Shown here in pieces: positions 41,266 to 54,247 of a stretch of 64,000 nt of DNA (its first letter is position 1; each line of letters starts with the position of its first letter). This DNA comes from Ampullaceana balthica (taxonomy: Eukaryota; Mollusca; Gastropoda; Lymnaeidae), in the NCBI GenBank assembly GCA_944989445.1, contig CALYLW010000015.1, positions 1,416,124-1,480,123 of the forward strand. The letters are read 5' to 3'. The notes under the pieces are model-generated. The model was not told the DNA's origin and did no database searches. It worked only from the letters and a program-made list of their open reading frames with translations. Position numbers and translations under genes: made by a program.

Positions 41266-42510
41266 ACAGTTGGCGTTCGCTGTCATTGACCAGATCACTA
41301 AGTCAGACAGTTGGCTGTCATTGACCAGATCACTAAGTCAGACAGTTGGCTGTCATTGACCAGATCCCTAAGTCAGACAGTTGGCTGTCATTGACCAGAT
41401 CACTAAGTCAGACAGTTGGCTGTCATTGACCAGATCACTAAGTCAGACAGTTGGCTGTCATTGACAAGATCACTAAGTCAGACAGTTGGCTGTCATTGAC
41501 CAGATCACTAAGTCAGACAGTTGGCTGTCATTGACCAGATCACTAAGTCAGACAGTTGGCTGTCATTGACCAGATCACTAAGTCAGACAGTTGGCTGTCA
41601 TTGACCAGATCCCTAAGTCAGACAGTTGGCTGTCATTGACCAGATCACTAAGTCAGACAGTTGGCTGTCATTGACCAGATCACTAAGTCAGACAGTTGGC
41701 TGTCATTGACAAGATCACTAAGTCAGACAGTTGGCTGTCATTGACCAGATCACTAAGTCAGACAGTTGGCTGTCATTGACCAGATCACTAAGTCAGACAG
41801 TTGGCTGTCATTGACCAGATCACTAAGTCAGACAGTTGGCTGTCATTGACCAGATCCCTAAGTCAGACAGTTGGCTGTCATTGACCAGATCACTAAGTCA
41901 GACAGTTGGCTGTCATTGACCAGATCACTAAGTCAGACAGTTGGCTGTCATTGACCAGATCACTAAGTCAGACAGTTGGCTGTCATTGACCAGATCACTA
42001 AGTCAGGCAGTTGGCTGTCATTGACCAGATCACTAAGTCAGACAGTTGGCTGTCATTGACCAGATCACTAAGTCAGACAGTTGGCTGTCATTGACCAGAT
42101 CACTAAGTCAGACAGTTGGCTGTCATTGACCAGATCACTAAGTCAGATAGTTGGCTGTCATTGACCAGATCACTAAGTCAGACAGTTGGCATTGGCTGTC
42201 ATTGACCAGATCACTAAGTCAGACAGTTGGCATTGGCTGTCATTGACCAGATCACTAAGTCAGACAGTTGGCTGTCATTGACCAGAACACTAAGTCAGAC
42301 AGTTGGCTGTCATTGACCAGATCACTAAGTCAGACAGTTGGCTGTCATTGACCAGATCACTAAGTCAGACAGTTGGCTGTCATTGACCAGATCACTAAGT
42401 CAGACAGTTGGCTGTCATTGACCAGATCACTAAGTCAGATAGTTGGCGATGGCTGTCATTGAACAGATCACTGAGTCAGACAGTTGACGATGGCTGTCAT
42501 TGACCAGATC
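41266..42510. repeat. 35-bp minisatellite, about 35 copies (intron 18)
   Basis: Unit contains GACAGTTGGCTGTCATTGAC and CAGATCACTAAGTCA. Variants CAGATCCCTA and GACAAGATC recur at regular distances, which points to higher-order units. Confidence 0.96.
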
Positions 42511-43014
42511 AAAATGCAAGCAAGGTTCCCGTGCCCCCGTCCCTAATCAGCGGTTCTTAATCAATGCCCGTCCCTAGCCAAGGAAACACGTAGGATGTAT
42601 GTTTAGGGGATAGAGAGAGCAGGTTGGGAGGCGCTGCCTCGCACAGTTTATCATAATGGATTTCATGGGTTTAGCCTTCTTGAAGAATTTAGGCAAATAA
42701 AAAAAATTCAAGGAGATTAGAAATTGGTCTCATTAGAGACATGCAGTAGATAAGAGTTGAAAACTTTTGAACTTCGACAAATTTTAAAGGAAGGTCTTCA
42801 CTTGAATTTAACATTTTGAAATATTGGTCACCCAAGGAAAAGATGTTGCTGAAATATTGGTCAACAGAAACTTGATAACGTCTGCCCCCCCCCCACACCT
42901 CTCAGTGGCATCTACTGGTGTGCCGTTAAAAACAACTGACCTGTTGCTGTAGGTCCGTATGGGGCTCCAGACTAGAAAATAGATACTTTAATTATGTGGG
43001 TTTTAGCAAGCATT
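42511..43014. other. intron 18 unique sequence, nothing recognised
   Basis: No coding similarity; one C9 run near 42887. Confidence 0.5.
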
Positions 43015-43712
43015 TCTGTCAATGTTCAGTGTTTGTTCGTCTCATCCTCTAACAGTACTCTCTCTATCTCAGACAATATTTCTGTCAATGTTCAGTACTC
43101 GCTCTAACTCAGACAGTACTTCTGTCAATGTTCAGTACTCGCTCTAACTCAGACAGTACATCTGTCAATGTTCAGTACTCGCTCTAACTCAGACAGTACT
43201 TCTGTCAATGCTCAGTACTATTTGTTCTTATCACCTAATAGTACTCGCTCTAAATCAGACAGTACTTCTGTCAATGTTCAGTACTCGCTCTTACTCAGAC
43301 AGTACTTCTGTCAATGTTCAGTACTCGCTCTAACTCAGACAGTACTTCTGTCAATGTTCAGTACTCGCTTTAACTCAGACAGTAATTCTGTCAATGTTCA
43401 CTCCTATTTGTCCCCACCACCTAATAGTACTCGCGCTAACACAGACAGTACTTCTGTCAATGTTCACTCCTATTTGTCCCCACCACCTAATAGTACTCGC
43501 GCTAACACAGACAGTACTTCTGTCAATGTTCACTCCTATTTGTCCCCACCACCTAATAGTACTCGCGCTAACACAGACAGTACTTCTGTCAATGTTCACT
43601 CCTATTTGTCCCCACCACCTAATAGTACTCGCGCTAACACAGACAGTACTTCTGTCAATGTTCACTCCTATTTGTCCCCACCACCTAATAGTACTCGCGC
43701 TAACACAGACCG
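43015..43712. repeat. 40-bp minisatellite passing into a 66-bp minisatellite (intron 18)
   Basis: First part: 40-bp units with TCAGTACTCGCTCTAACTCA and GACAGTACTTCTGTCAATGT. From about 43380, five 66-bp units that share this core but carry extra CCTATTTGTCCCCACCACCT. The 22-residue period of the open frames follows from 66 bp. Confidence 0.94.
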
Positions 43713-44140
43713 TATTTGCGTCGGTCACCAAGGACAATTTGGTTTGAGGCTTCTAAATCTCACAAAAACACCCCGCCGCCCATGAACATATTTGTACCTT
43801 CAGCGGTGCCGGAAAACACTTTCTCTGGGGCGGCGTTTAGTACTGGTCGGGTGCCATTTACATTTTTATGCCCTCGAGACTTGAGCTCGGATTCAATTTG
43901 GATGTTTTACAGGCTGCTCGTGGAAACTTTAAATTTTAGTTCTTTTTTTTTAAAGGAATCAAAAGAAAAGACCTGACAACCTCTTCAACGTCTTAAAAAA
44001 ATAAAAAAAGTAAACGAAACAAACGAACGATCTTATTTGAATGTAAGAATGCAGATGTGAACAAGGGAATTAATTCATTGCTTCTCATTTAGTTTTAGTC
44101 AATAACCCCCCCCCCTCCCCCCAACAACGGTACGGTATTT
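43713..44140. other. intron 18 unique sequence, nothing recognised
   Basis: Less AT-rich than most of the intron; a C-run (CCCCCCCCCTCCCCCC) at about 44107. No coding similarity seen. Confidence 0.5.
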
Positions 44141-44149
44141 GTGTGTGTG

Positions 44150-44184
<35 letters not shown>

Positions 44185-44188
44185 GTGC
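44141..44188. repeat. (GT)n microsatellite
   Basis: About 23 GT dinucleotides with one TTTG interruption and a GCGCG end; alternating purine-pyrimidine. Confidence 0.95.
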
Positions 44189-44561
44189 GCGATTCTTTAT
44201 GGCTTACTGGTAAAAAAAATCAATCTTGTGTTCTTTGCTGTATCCGAAATAAAAAAGGATGTGGTTGAAAAAAAAAGCGGGGTGGGGGGTGATGGTCCTT
44301 GTTAATGAAAAAGACAATCAGTAAAGTAAAATCATGAATCTATCCTTCCTATTTGAACTAAGTTGGTCTAATGCAAGCGGCAATGTCCACTCATCTAGAC
44401 CTACGACTGGACATCAATTATTAACAGGTGCTGGTTAAAGGAGATGATCTCCTCAAATAAAAGATGTTAATCAACTCTAGTGGGACCATGTATTATATGA
44501 CGAATTGGGTTAATCTCTGGATTATTTTTAAAGTTGTATCCAGGCTGAGCGAAGATTATAG

Positions 44562-45142
44562 TAGAGTTATGTCCTGGTAATGTCATTATTATATTAGTGT
44601 TGTGTCATGGTAATGTCATGATTATATTAGTGTTGTGTCATGGTAATGTCATGATTATATTAGTGTTGTGTCATGGTAATGTCATGATTATATTAGTGTT
44701 GTGTCTTGGTAATGTAATGATTATATTAGAGTTTTGTCATGGTAATGTCATGATTATATTATAGTTGTGTCATGGTAATGTCATGATTATATTAGTGTTG
44801 TGTCATGGTAATGTCATGATTATATTATAGTTGTGTCATGGTAATGTCATGATTATATTATAGTTGTGTCATGGTAATGTCATGATTATATTATAGTTGT
44901 GTCATGGTAATGTCATGATTATATTAGAGTTGTGTCATGGTAATGTCATGATTATATTAGTGTTGTGTCATGGTAATTTCATGATTATATTAGAGTTGTG
45001 TCATGGTAATGTCATGATTGTATTAGAGTTGTGTCATGGTAATGTCATGATTATATTAGTGTTGTGTCATGGTAATGTCATGATTATATTAGAGTTGTGT
45101 CATGGTAATGTCATGATTGTATTAGAGTTGTGTCATGATTAT
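44562..45142. repeat. 33-bp minisatellite, about 18 copies (intron 18)
   Basis: Unit contains GTTGTGTCATGGTAATGTCA and TGATTATATTA, with GTG/GAG/TAG variants after it. Confidence 0.95.
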
Positions 45143-46245
45143 ATTAGATCAACCACCTTGCAGTGGTTACCTTGTCGTTCAAGACTTTGCAGTGGAATCT
45201 TCATGCTACATATATCACTCACATTAGCACTAGGACGTCACATTGTCACTGATGTGTGAGCGGTGGGGTGTGGGCGGGGGCTACATACCACTGACAGCAC
45301 TTGGACGTCACATTGTCAGTGTTGCCATTTGTCTTGTTTAAGGCACTCATGTGTTTTGTGTCTTCAATCACGATCTCCCTTGACATCGAAGATAACGCCA
45401 GCCTTGTCTCTTGCATTAAATATTAACGCCAGCCTTTGATGACAGCCACTGAAAGAGTGCGTGCACTTATGTTCAGCCCTGCTATTGGCCCGGTACGTCA
45501 GTCTAATAACGGGGGTAGGGGCTGTCTTGTACAGGACACTACCAGGAACTGAGTTAAGGACACGTTTGCCAGCACACAAGGTTTGGAAACCTCCGCTTCA
45601 CTTTTTTTGTCAACGCAAGATTATCTGAGATGATTGATCTCCCCACCCCCTCTCCCGTTCAGTATATCAAGTGGTATAATATCGTTACTTTATCAAATGA
45701 TTGGTTTGAATTCATCTGTTAACAGTGCCCTGTATGGCGCGCATATTGCCTTACACATTACAGTGACGTCATGGACCAAGAGGACGTCATTCGCTATCAA
45801 CTTTCAAATTAAAAATCTTGCATCTATACTATGAACTCTGTCTGGTACTTTGAATAAACAACGCTCTGGATGCCTAATATATCTCATATTTTCAGTTACG
45901 TCCCTTGTCCTTTCAATTATCAATTGAATTACAAATAGGACATTTGATAAGAAATTTAACTCCGTTACCAATTATTTCAGTTTACAGAACTCAATTTCAT
46001 GTTAAAAGTTAGAGCCGCCTCATACTTTCTATTTATATTTTTAAAAAAAAGTGTTAGTGTTAGCTCGCCTACGGTGGATGAGTGGAGGGGGGGGGGCCTA
46101 GGTCAATCACCTAACAAGATTTTACAGTTTGAAAGGTCAGCCCCAATATACACACACACAAAACTTACACTGGATTTTACACCAAAGCATACTCTGCTCG
46201 ATCCCCGTACTGCCTATTAATATTTAACTCTGCATACATCTTCCA
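45143..46245. other. intron 18 unique sequence, nothing recognised
   Basis: About 1.1 kb with mixed composition and a duplicated GGACGTCACATTGTCA (45233, 45303). No protein similarity or RNA gene recognised. Confidence 0.5.
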
Positions 46246-48826
46246 TTTTGAATACTCCACCCACTCTGTACACTCCACCCACTCTGTACACTCCACCCAC
46301 TCTGTACACTCCACCCACTCTGTACACTCCACCCACTCTGTACACTCCACCCACTCTGTACACTCCACCCACTCTGTACACTCCACCTACTCTGTACACT
46401 CCACCTACTCTGTACACTCCACCTACTCTGTACACTCCACCTACTATGTACACTCCACCTACTATGTACACTCCACCTACTCTGTACACTCCACCTACTC
46501 TGTACACTCCACCCACTCTGTACACTCCACCTACTCTGTACACTCCACCTACTCTGTACACTCCACCCACTCTGTACACTCCACCCACTCTGTACACTCC
46601 ACCCACTCTGTACACTCCACCTACTCTGTACACTCCACCCACTCTGTACACTCCACCCACTCTGTACACTCCACCCACTCTGTACACTCCACCCACTCTG
46701 TACACTCCACCCACTCTGTACACTCCACCCACTCTGTACACTCCACCCACTCTGTACACTCCACCTAATCTGTACACTCCACCTACTCTGTACACTCCAC
46801 CTACTCTGTACACTCCACCCACTCTGTACACTCCACCCACTCTGTACACTCCACCCACTCTGTACACTCCACCTACTCTGTACACTCCACCCACTCTGTA
46901 CACTCCACCTACTCTGTACACTCCACCCACTCTGTACACTCCACCTACTCTGTACACTCCACCCACTCTGTACACTCCACCCACTCTGTACACTCCACCC
47001 ACTCTGTACACTCCACCCACTCTGTACACTCCACCCACTCTGTACACTCCACCCACTCTGTACACTCCACCCACTCTGTACACTCCACCCACTCTGTACA
47101 CTCCACCCACTCTGTACACTCCACCTAATCTGTACACTCCACCCACTCTGTACACTCCACCTACTATGTACACTCCACCAACTCTGTACACTCCACCCAC
47201 TCTGTACACTCCACCTAATCTGTACACTCCACCTACTCTGTACACTCCACCTACTCTGTACACTCCACCCACTCTGTACACTCCACCCACTCTGTACACT
47301 CCACCCACTCTGTACACTCCACCTACTCTGTACACTCCACCCACTCTGTACACTCCACCTACTCTGTACACTCCACCCACTCTGTACACTCCACCTACTC
47401 TGTACACTCCACCCACTCTGTACACTCCACCCACTCTGTACACTCCACCCACTCTGTACACTCCACCCACTCTGTACACTCCACCTACTCTGTACACTCC
47501 ACCTAATCTGTACACTCCACCCACTCTGTACACTCCACCTACTCTGTACACTCCACCTACTCTGTACACTCCACCTACTATGTACACTCCACCCACTCTG
47601 TACACTCCACCCACTCTGTACACTCCACCCACTCTGTACACTCCACCTACTCTGTACACTCCACCTAATCTGTACACTCCACCCACTCTGTACACTCCAC
47701 CCACTCTGTACACTCCACCCACTCTGTACACTCCACCTAATCTGTACACTCCACCCACTCTGTACACTCCACCCACTCTGTACACTCCACCTAATCTGTA
47801 CACTCCACCCACTCTGTACACTCCACCCACTCTGTACACTCCACCCACTCTGTACACTCCACCCACTCTGTACACTCCACCTAATCTGTACACTCCACCC
47901 ACTCTGTACACTCCACCCACTCTGTACACTCCACCCACTGTGTACACTCCACCCACTCTGTACACTCCACCCACTCTGTACACTCCACCTAATCTGTACA
48001 CTCCACCCACTCTGTACACTCCACCCACTCTGTACACTCCACCTAATCTGTACACTCCACCTAATCTGTACACTCCACCCACTCTGTACACTCCACCCAC
48101 TCTGTACACTCCACCCACTCTGTACACTCCACCTACTCTGTACACTCCACCTAATCTGTACACTCCACCCACTCTGTACACTCCACCCACTCTGTACACT
48201 CCACCTAATCTGTACACTCCACCTAATCTGTACACTCCACCCACTCTGTACACTCCACCTAATCTGTACACTCCACCCACTCTGTACACTCCACCCACTC
48301 TGTACACTCCACCTAATCTGTACACTCCACCCACTCTGTACACTCCACCTACTCTGTACACTCCACCCACTCTGTACACTCCACCTACTCTGTACACTCC
48401 ACCCACTCTGTACACTCCACCTACTCTGTACACTCCACCCACTCTGTACACTCCACCCACTCTGTACACTCCACCCACTCTGTACACTCCACCCACTCTG
48501 TACACTCCACCTACTCTGTACACTCCACCCACTCTGTACACTCCACCCACTCTGTACACTCCACCTACTCTGTACACTCCACCCACTCTGTACACTCCAC
48601 CCACTCTGTACACTCCACCTACTCTGTACACTCCACCCACTCTGTACACTCCACCTACTCTGTACACTCCACCCACTCTGTACACTCCACCCACTCTGTA
48701 CACTCCACCTACTCTGTACACTCCACCTACTCTGTACACTCCACCCACTCTGTACACTCCACCTACTCTGTACACTCCACCTACTCTGTACACTCCACCT
48801 ACTCTGTACACTCCACCTACTCTGTT
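46246..48826. repeat. 18-bp minisatellite, about 143 copies (intron 18)
   Basis: Unit CACTCTGTACACTCCACC with variants CTACTCTG, CTAATCTG and CTACTATG. Since 18 is a multiple of 3 and no unit frame has a stop, several frames on both strands stay open for 875-883 codons (LYTPPT, GGVYRV, SVQSGW repeats). Simultaneous openness, location in an intron and lack of any flanking domain argue against coding. Confidence 0.97.
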
Positions 48827-50475
48827 CCCGCGCCCACTTTGTTCCACTCACCTAATCACACTCAAAAACAAAACTTCACGACAGCTCTGCTTGCTCTAAG
48901 TTCCACTTTTAACTCCCGGTACCAACATCGCGAATGTTTGAGCTAATCATAGAGAAGCTTAAACAACATACTCTCAAACATAATTGTCCATGAGCTCTAC
49001 ATTCTTAACATCAAAAACAATGAAAGAATTTTCGTATTTAAAAAAAATAAAAAATACCTATTTAAAGAACGTATTTTTAAAATGTTCCATACCTTGCAAG
49101 CAGATGCGATGGCCTGAAGATAGAAATGTCAATCCACGCTGTTTTAAAGCAGTTGCTATTTGTGAAGTTTTTTGCGGGCACCATTTTTTTGCAACTGCGT
49201 CTGAAATATGAACTTCTGAAATGAAGAACGTGTGGCTTTGAAATAATTTTGTATTTGTGTGTATAGTGACACAGCTGTATTCTTGCGTGGATGCTTGAGT
49301 TATTTGAGTAAAAAGTTGCATAGGACAGCAAAGACTGAGTATGCTCTAATGAGCATTGAAAATGAACTTTTAAGCTTACTTAGCTTTACTGACTTGTTTG
49401 AATACTTCGCCATGAGAAAAATTCGCAAGCGAAAGTTGTAGGTTTAAATAATAATAGTATATATTTTTCAATACATTTTTGATTTCAAATAGAGAAAACA
49501 ATTCGTTACCCTATGAAAAAAAAAGTTTTAAAAAAATATATATATTTAAAAATACGGAATAATAACGACTATTTTTTTTTAAAGCAGGCTCTTTCGTAAC
49601 TACGAAACAGCGTAAGTCGGGATGGGACCATCGTAACCGGAGGACTACCTGTATATAAACATGTCTATGCTTTCACGCCTTTCATAAATATTTATATATA
49701 ACGAAAAATTAACTCAAATATATTGAATTCCTAATTTTCCACTAGAAAAACATCAACAAAGAAAACCCATCGTTTGATTTTTTTTAAATTTAAATATATT
49801 TTTTTGGGAGGGGGGGGGTTAAAAATCGTATTTCCCCAACTCCACTGTGGTGGAGGGAGTCGTGAGGTGGGATTCGTCCATGCTGTCAGTGTGTCCAAGC
49901 CCAAATGGCTTTATATCTTTTAAAACATAAGACACTGCCTCTTTCATGTCCAGTGCTTTTTAAAAGATCTTTCTGCCGCGACTGTTTCTTTTTTTTTCTT
50001 CCTAATTTGTTTTAATGTTGTTTGTGTGTTGGGACTTTGGACTGTTTTATTATTGCAAGTTAACTGATATTTTTTAAATAAAAGTTTTCGCGTTTAACAT
50101 ATTTCATTGTATTCCTTAATTTCTTTCTAGATGAAAAAATGTGTCTTCTTTTTTTCTGACATCATAATGGTACACAGTAAAATTTTAAGCTCGGGTGTCA
50201 CCCCCTGATATTGTCACCCGGGGCGCCCCCCCCCCTAGCGACGCCACTGGTAAGATTAATCTAGCGTATTTTATCCCGTTTGTACGAAACATTTCTACTG
50301 AGTCCAAAGACTGTGACTTGACTACGCCAGGCTGTTCGAGAAAGTCCCGGCAGTTGTAGTCTAAGTCATGAACTCGGTGTTTGAATGTCGTCGGCAGTTG
50401 GTGTAGTCATTAGACAAGAACAAGAAAACCATTGGTTGATACTGTTTCTTGGCCCAAGCCAGTATAGAAAACGTG
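48827..50475. other. intron 18 interval with transposon scraps
   Basis: 49589-49654 is the inverted relative of the element at 40449. 50195-50252 (GTGTCACCC...GCGCCCCCCCC...GACGCCACTGG) looks like a terminal piece of another dispersed repeat. Short open frames at 48984-49211 and 49259-49441 are not recognised and may be transposase remnants. Confidence 0.4.
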
Positions 50476-50722
50476 CATTGAATCAAACGTCATTGAATCA
50501 CACGTCATTGAATCACACGTCATTGAATCACACGTCATTGAATCACACGTCATTGAATCACACGTCATTGAATCACACGTCATTGAATCACACGTCATTG
50601 AATCACACGTCATTGAATCACACGTCATTGAATCACACGTCATTGAATCACACGTCATTGAATCACACGTCATTGAATCACACGTCATTGAATCACACGT
50701 CATTGAATCACACGTCATTGAA
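50476..50722. repeat. 15-bp minisatellite (CATTGAATCACACGT), about 16 copies
   Basis: Nearly perfect. Each junction makes CACGTCATTG, i.e. TGACGTG on the - strand, a CRE-like sequence. Confidence 0.96.
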
Positions 50723-51396
50723 GCACGTGGCAGTCTGAGTCAAGGTTGGGTTGAAGTTAATATTATCATTTGTTTTTTTAGCATTGATATAGAGTTATAT
50801 ATGGAAAAAAAAATCTTCCATTACCAATAATAAAAAATACACGAAGAATGCTTTTATTGGTTGCGCAACTGCTTCCCGGCATGAGGTTCTCAAATGTCGA
50901 CATGGAGACTTGCTGGATGGATGGAACGGTGTGAGAAAAACAGAGAGTGATACAGATAGATGGGTCAGGTTGAGTGATAACACAGTCGGGTTGAACCTCA
51001 CGTGACAGCCCCGTTAAAACATGTGTAATCTGAAGCCCAAGTATATTATCTTTGATACCTTCAAGCGCCGCACAAAAAGCGTCGCTTAAAATTGGCTTGA
51101 CCAAAAAAAAATTTGAATTGTTTCTTTTGGCCCGGAGCTTGCATTTTGTGTGCTGTTACTGATAGGTTGCCAGTCGGCATGAAAGATAACACAAAAACTA
51201 TTTTAACAAATAAAAAAACTAGGGAAATGGAACTAGCACCTTCAGCGTTTACATCAAAGATACAATCTGGGATTTGTCGAGTTGAGCTGTACGCTAGTGC
51301 ATTTCAATAGACGGTGTCGGCGATAACTGGGTTCAGTGGCGTATACCAATCGCCCTTGATGAACCTCCTTTCCGGATCGGCGCTATCGCACGGGCA
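50723..51396. other. intron 18 unique sequence, nothing recognised
   Basis: No convincing coding region; open frames of up to about 108 codons on both strands show no family signature. Confidence 0.5.
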
Positions 51397-52250
51397 ATCT
51401 GCGTAGTGCAGTTGTTGATAGGGTCGTGAGGTAAGCCGGTGAGCGTAGTGCAGTAGTTGTTGATAGTGGGGTAAGCCTGTGAGCGAATTGCAGTAGTTGT
51501 TGATAGTGGGTTAAGCCGGTGAGCGTAGTGCAGTAGTTGTTGATAGTGGGTTAAGCCGGTGAGCATAGTGCAGTAGTTGTTGATAGTGGGTTAAGCCGGT
51601 GAGCATAGTGCAGTTGTTGTTGATAGTGGGTTAAGCCGGTGAGCATAGTGCAGTAGTTGTTGATAGTGGGTTAAGCTGGTGAGCGAATTGCAGTTGTTGT
51701 TGATAGTGGGTTAAGCTGGTGAGCATAGTGCAGTAGTTGTTGATAGTGGGTTAAGCCGGTGAGCGAATTGCAGTTGTTGTTGATAGTGGGTTAAGCTGGT
51801 GAGCATAGTGCAGTAGTTGTTGATAGTGGGTTAAGCCGGTGAGCGAATTGCAGTTGTTGTTGATAGTGGGTTAAGCCGGTGAGCATAGTGCAGTAGTTGT
51901 TGATAGTGGGTTAAGCCGGTGAGCATAGTGCAGTAGTTGTTGATAGTGGGTTAAGCCGGTGAGCATAGTGCAGTAGTTGTTGATAGTGGGTTAAGCCGGT
52001 GAGCATAGTGCAGTTGTTGTTGATAGTGGGTTAAGCCGGTGAGCATAGTGCAGTAGTTGTTGATAGTGGGTTAAGCCGGTGAGCATAGTGCAGTAACTGT
52101 TGATAGTGGGTTAAGCCGGTGAACGTAGTGCAGTAGTTGTTGATGGTGGGTTAAGCCGGTGAGCGTAGTGCAGTAGTTGTTGATAGTGGGTTAAGCCGGT
52201 GAACGTAGTTCAGTAGTAGTTGATAGTGGCTTCAGCCGGTGAGCGTAGGT
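51397..52250. repeat. 40-bp minisatellite, about 21 copies (intron 18)
   Basis: Unit contains GTTGTTGATAGTGGGTTAAG and CCGGTGAGCATAGTGCAGTA; variants GAGCGAATTG and CAGTTGTTG. Confidence 0.95.
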
Positions 52251-53189
52251 GTCGCAACAGCATGCATTCCCGATTCTATACAATGTCGAATTTTGGACGG
52301 AGGTCTTGGCAATTGAAAAACAGGGTTGTTGGTTTTATGTTGGGAACGTCGCTGTAGACAGGGGTCGGAGGCATTTTAAAGCTAAAATCCCAAAAATATC
52401 CGTCTATCCCAACCTCACAGCCACCTTACGAAAAAATACCACAGACAAAATTATCAATAACTTCCAGTTTATCTTAAGTAATTTGAATTCATGTATTAAA
52501 AGAATTACTTTGTCATATGATTTCAAACGTAACTATTGCACATATTAACACTGGTAGGCTTACAGCTCGGACAACACCATAGAATGATGCCTGTAGCGAA
52601 TCCTAAGCTTTATTACACCTTGCATTATTGTAGTAGGTTCGATTCTATTCTATAATTCACGTTAGGATTGTTGACAAACATATAATAATATATTCGTCGT
52701 TCCTTTATTTCTATGAGTCTCAAGGAACGTCATGAGTAAGGTTTTAAAAATATTTTACAGTTTCCAGAGAATTTGAAAGGAATGTTCACTTATAACATAA
52801 GGCGTAACCCCTGGAGGCAAGTGGAGTTCAAACTTTCTCAGATAACCGACAAATAGAACAGCAAGATTGGACACCGAGTTCAGGCTCTTTTGGCCACTCC
52901 AATACTAGAAAATGCTTTACGGTGTTTGGACGTATCATGTCCTAGTCCTAGGGATAACTTTAAGTTACTCACAGTAACTAAATAACGTGATTGCGCTGGG
53001 TTCTTCATCTGTCCCTAGAACCGGGGCACCTGAGAAAGGAGTTCCTACTGGGAACAAGTTCCGGCTGGGACATGGCCCCTATAGGAAAGGGATTCTCCGA
53101 GTCAGTGGTCGGGTAACTCATTTGTCGAAAGAGACGAAAATCATCGGCAGGAAGATAAATATGTGTTTGAGAGACAACTATTTGATCAA
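52251..53189. other. intron 18 unique sequence, nothing recognised
   Basis: Includes an unrecognised open frame of 99 codons at 52249-52548 with no domain signature. Not called as a gene. Confidence 0.45.
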
Positions 53190-53420
53190 GAACCTATACA
53201 TGGCCATGTTTTTATCAAGAACCTGTTCAGGGCCATGTTTTTATCAAGAAGCTGTACAGGGCCATGTTTTTATCAAGAACCTGTACAGGGCCATGTTTTT
53301 ATCAAGAAGCTGTACAGGGCCATGTTTTTATCAAGAACCTGTACAGGGCCATGTTTTTTATCAAGAACATGTACAGGGCCATGTTTTTATCAAGAACCTG
53401 TACAGGGCCATGTTTTTAAG
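53190..53420. repeat. 29-bp minisatellite, about 8 copies (intron 18)
   Basis: Unit contains GTACAGGGCCATGTTTTTAT and CAAGAACCT/CAAGAAGCT. Confidence 0.94.
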
Positions 53421-54247
53421 GGTTGGTTCAAGCCAACTGCCACACGGTAAATAAAATCAGATATATTCATCTTTTAATTGACCCTTATTACAAAGCACAC
53501 TTTCAGTGTGAACTGTGACCTTGAACCTGCTACTCACAAAAACCGATTTGTTGCTGAAATGCCGAGCCGCTCTCTGGTCGCTTGATAGAGTCGATATTCG
53601 TGGACCGCTGTTCTAAGGCGAAGGGATTTGGACGGAGCTGAATTCTGAATTATGTTTTTTAACCAGATTTTATTTAAACGTCATTTGAATCTTGTTAAAT
53701 AGTTGTTTTGGATATGCGATTAGCGGCGATTACTGAATGTAAAATAAAAAGTGGTGGGCTCCGAAATAACTATAGAGTTGTTGAAAATGTATGCATTTTT
53801 TTTAAAGAGGAGAAGAGCTATGGAGATTTTTGTTGTTAGAGAAGCGTATTTGTTTGTTTAAAAAACGTGGAAATCAATTTGGATGTTAGCTAAAAGTCTG
53901 TAGAAATATTCTGACGAATTACAGAGTTACTTGGCGTGAAATTGCAAGCTACGGATGTACGATACCAAAGATACAATAAATAAATGAAATCCTCTTAAAA
54001 GAAATAAATGAACGGAAAAAAAAGAATTTCGTTGAAAATTTAATTCACCTCGGGTTCGGAAGACTGGATGTTTTAAGTTTGTAAACAATAACATAAAAAT
54101 TGGGGATTTTTATGTCCGGCCAATTGGTGTGTTCTCTTCGGGGGCTCCATTGATCCATATGTTTTATGTGTGTGTTCATTAGGGTGAACATTCTTGTTAG
54201 CGAAGACAGGGATTGATTGGAGGAATAAAAACGTGCATTTGAAAAGT
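53421..54247. other. intron 18 AT-rich sequence, nothing recognised
   Basis: No array or coding similarity seen. Confidence 0.5.

Noticed and set aside
46217..48899. Open frames of 875-883 codons on both strands as genes for repeat proteins
   Set aside because: Pure 18-bp tandem repeat open in several frames at once, no signal peptide or unique domain, located within intron 18.
49259..49441. Transposase fragment
   Set aside because: A basic tail (MRKIRKRKL) looks suggestive, but I could not place it in a known family from sequence alone.
52249..52548. 99-codon open frame as a gene
   Set aside because: No recognisable domain, no splice or promoter context, within intron 18; chance length in AT-poor stretch.
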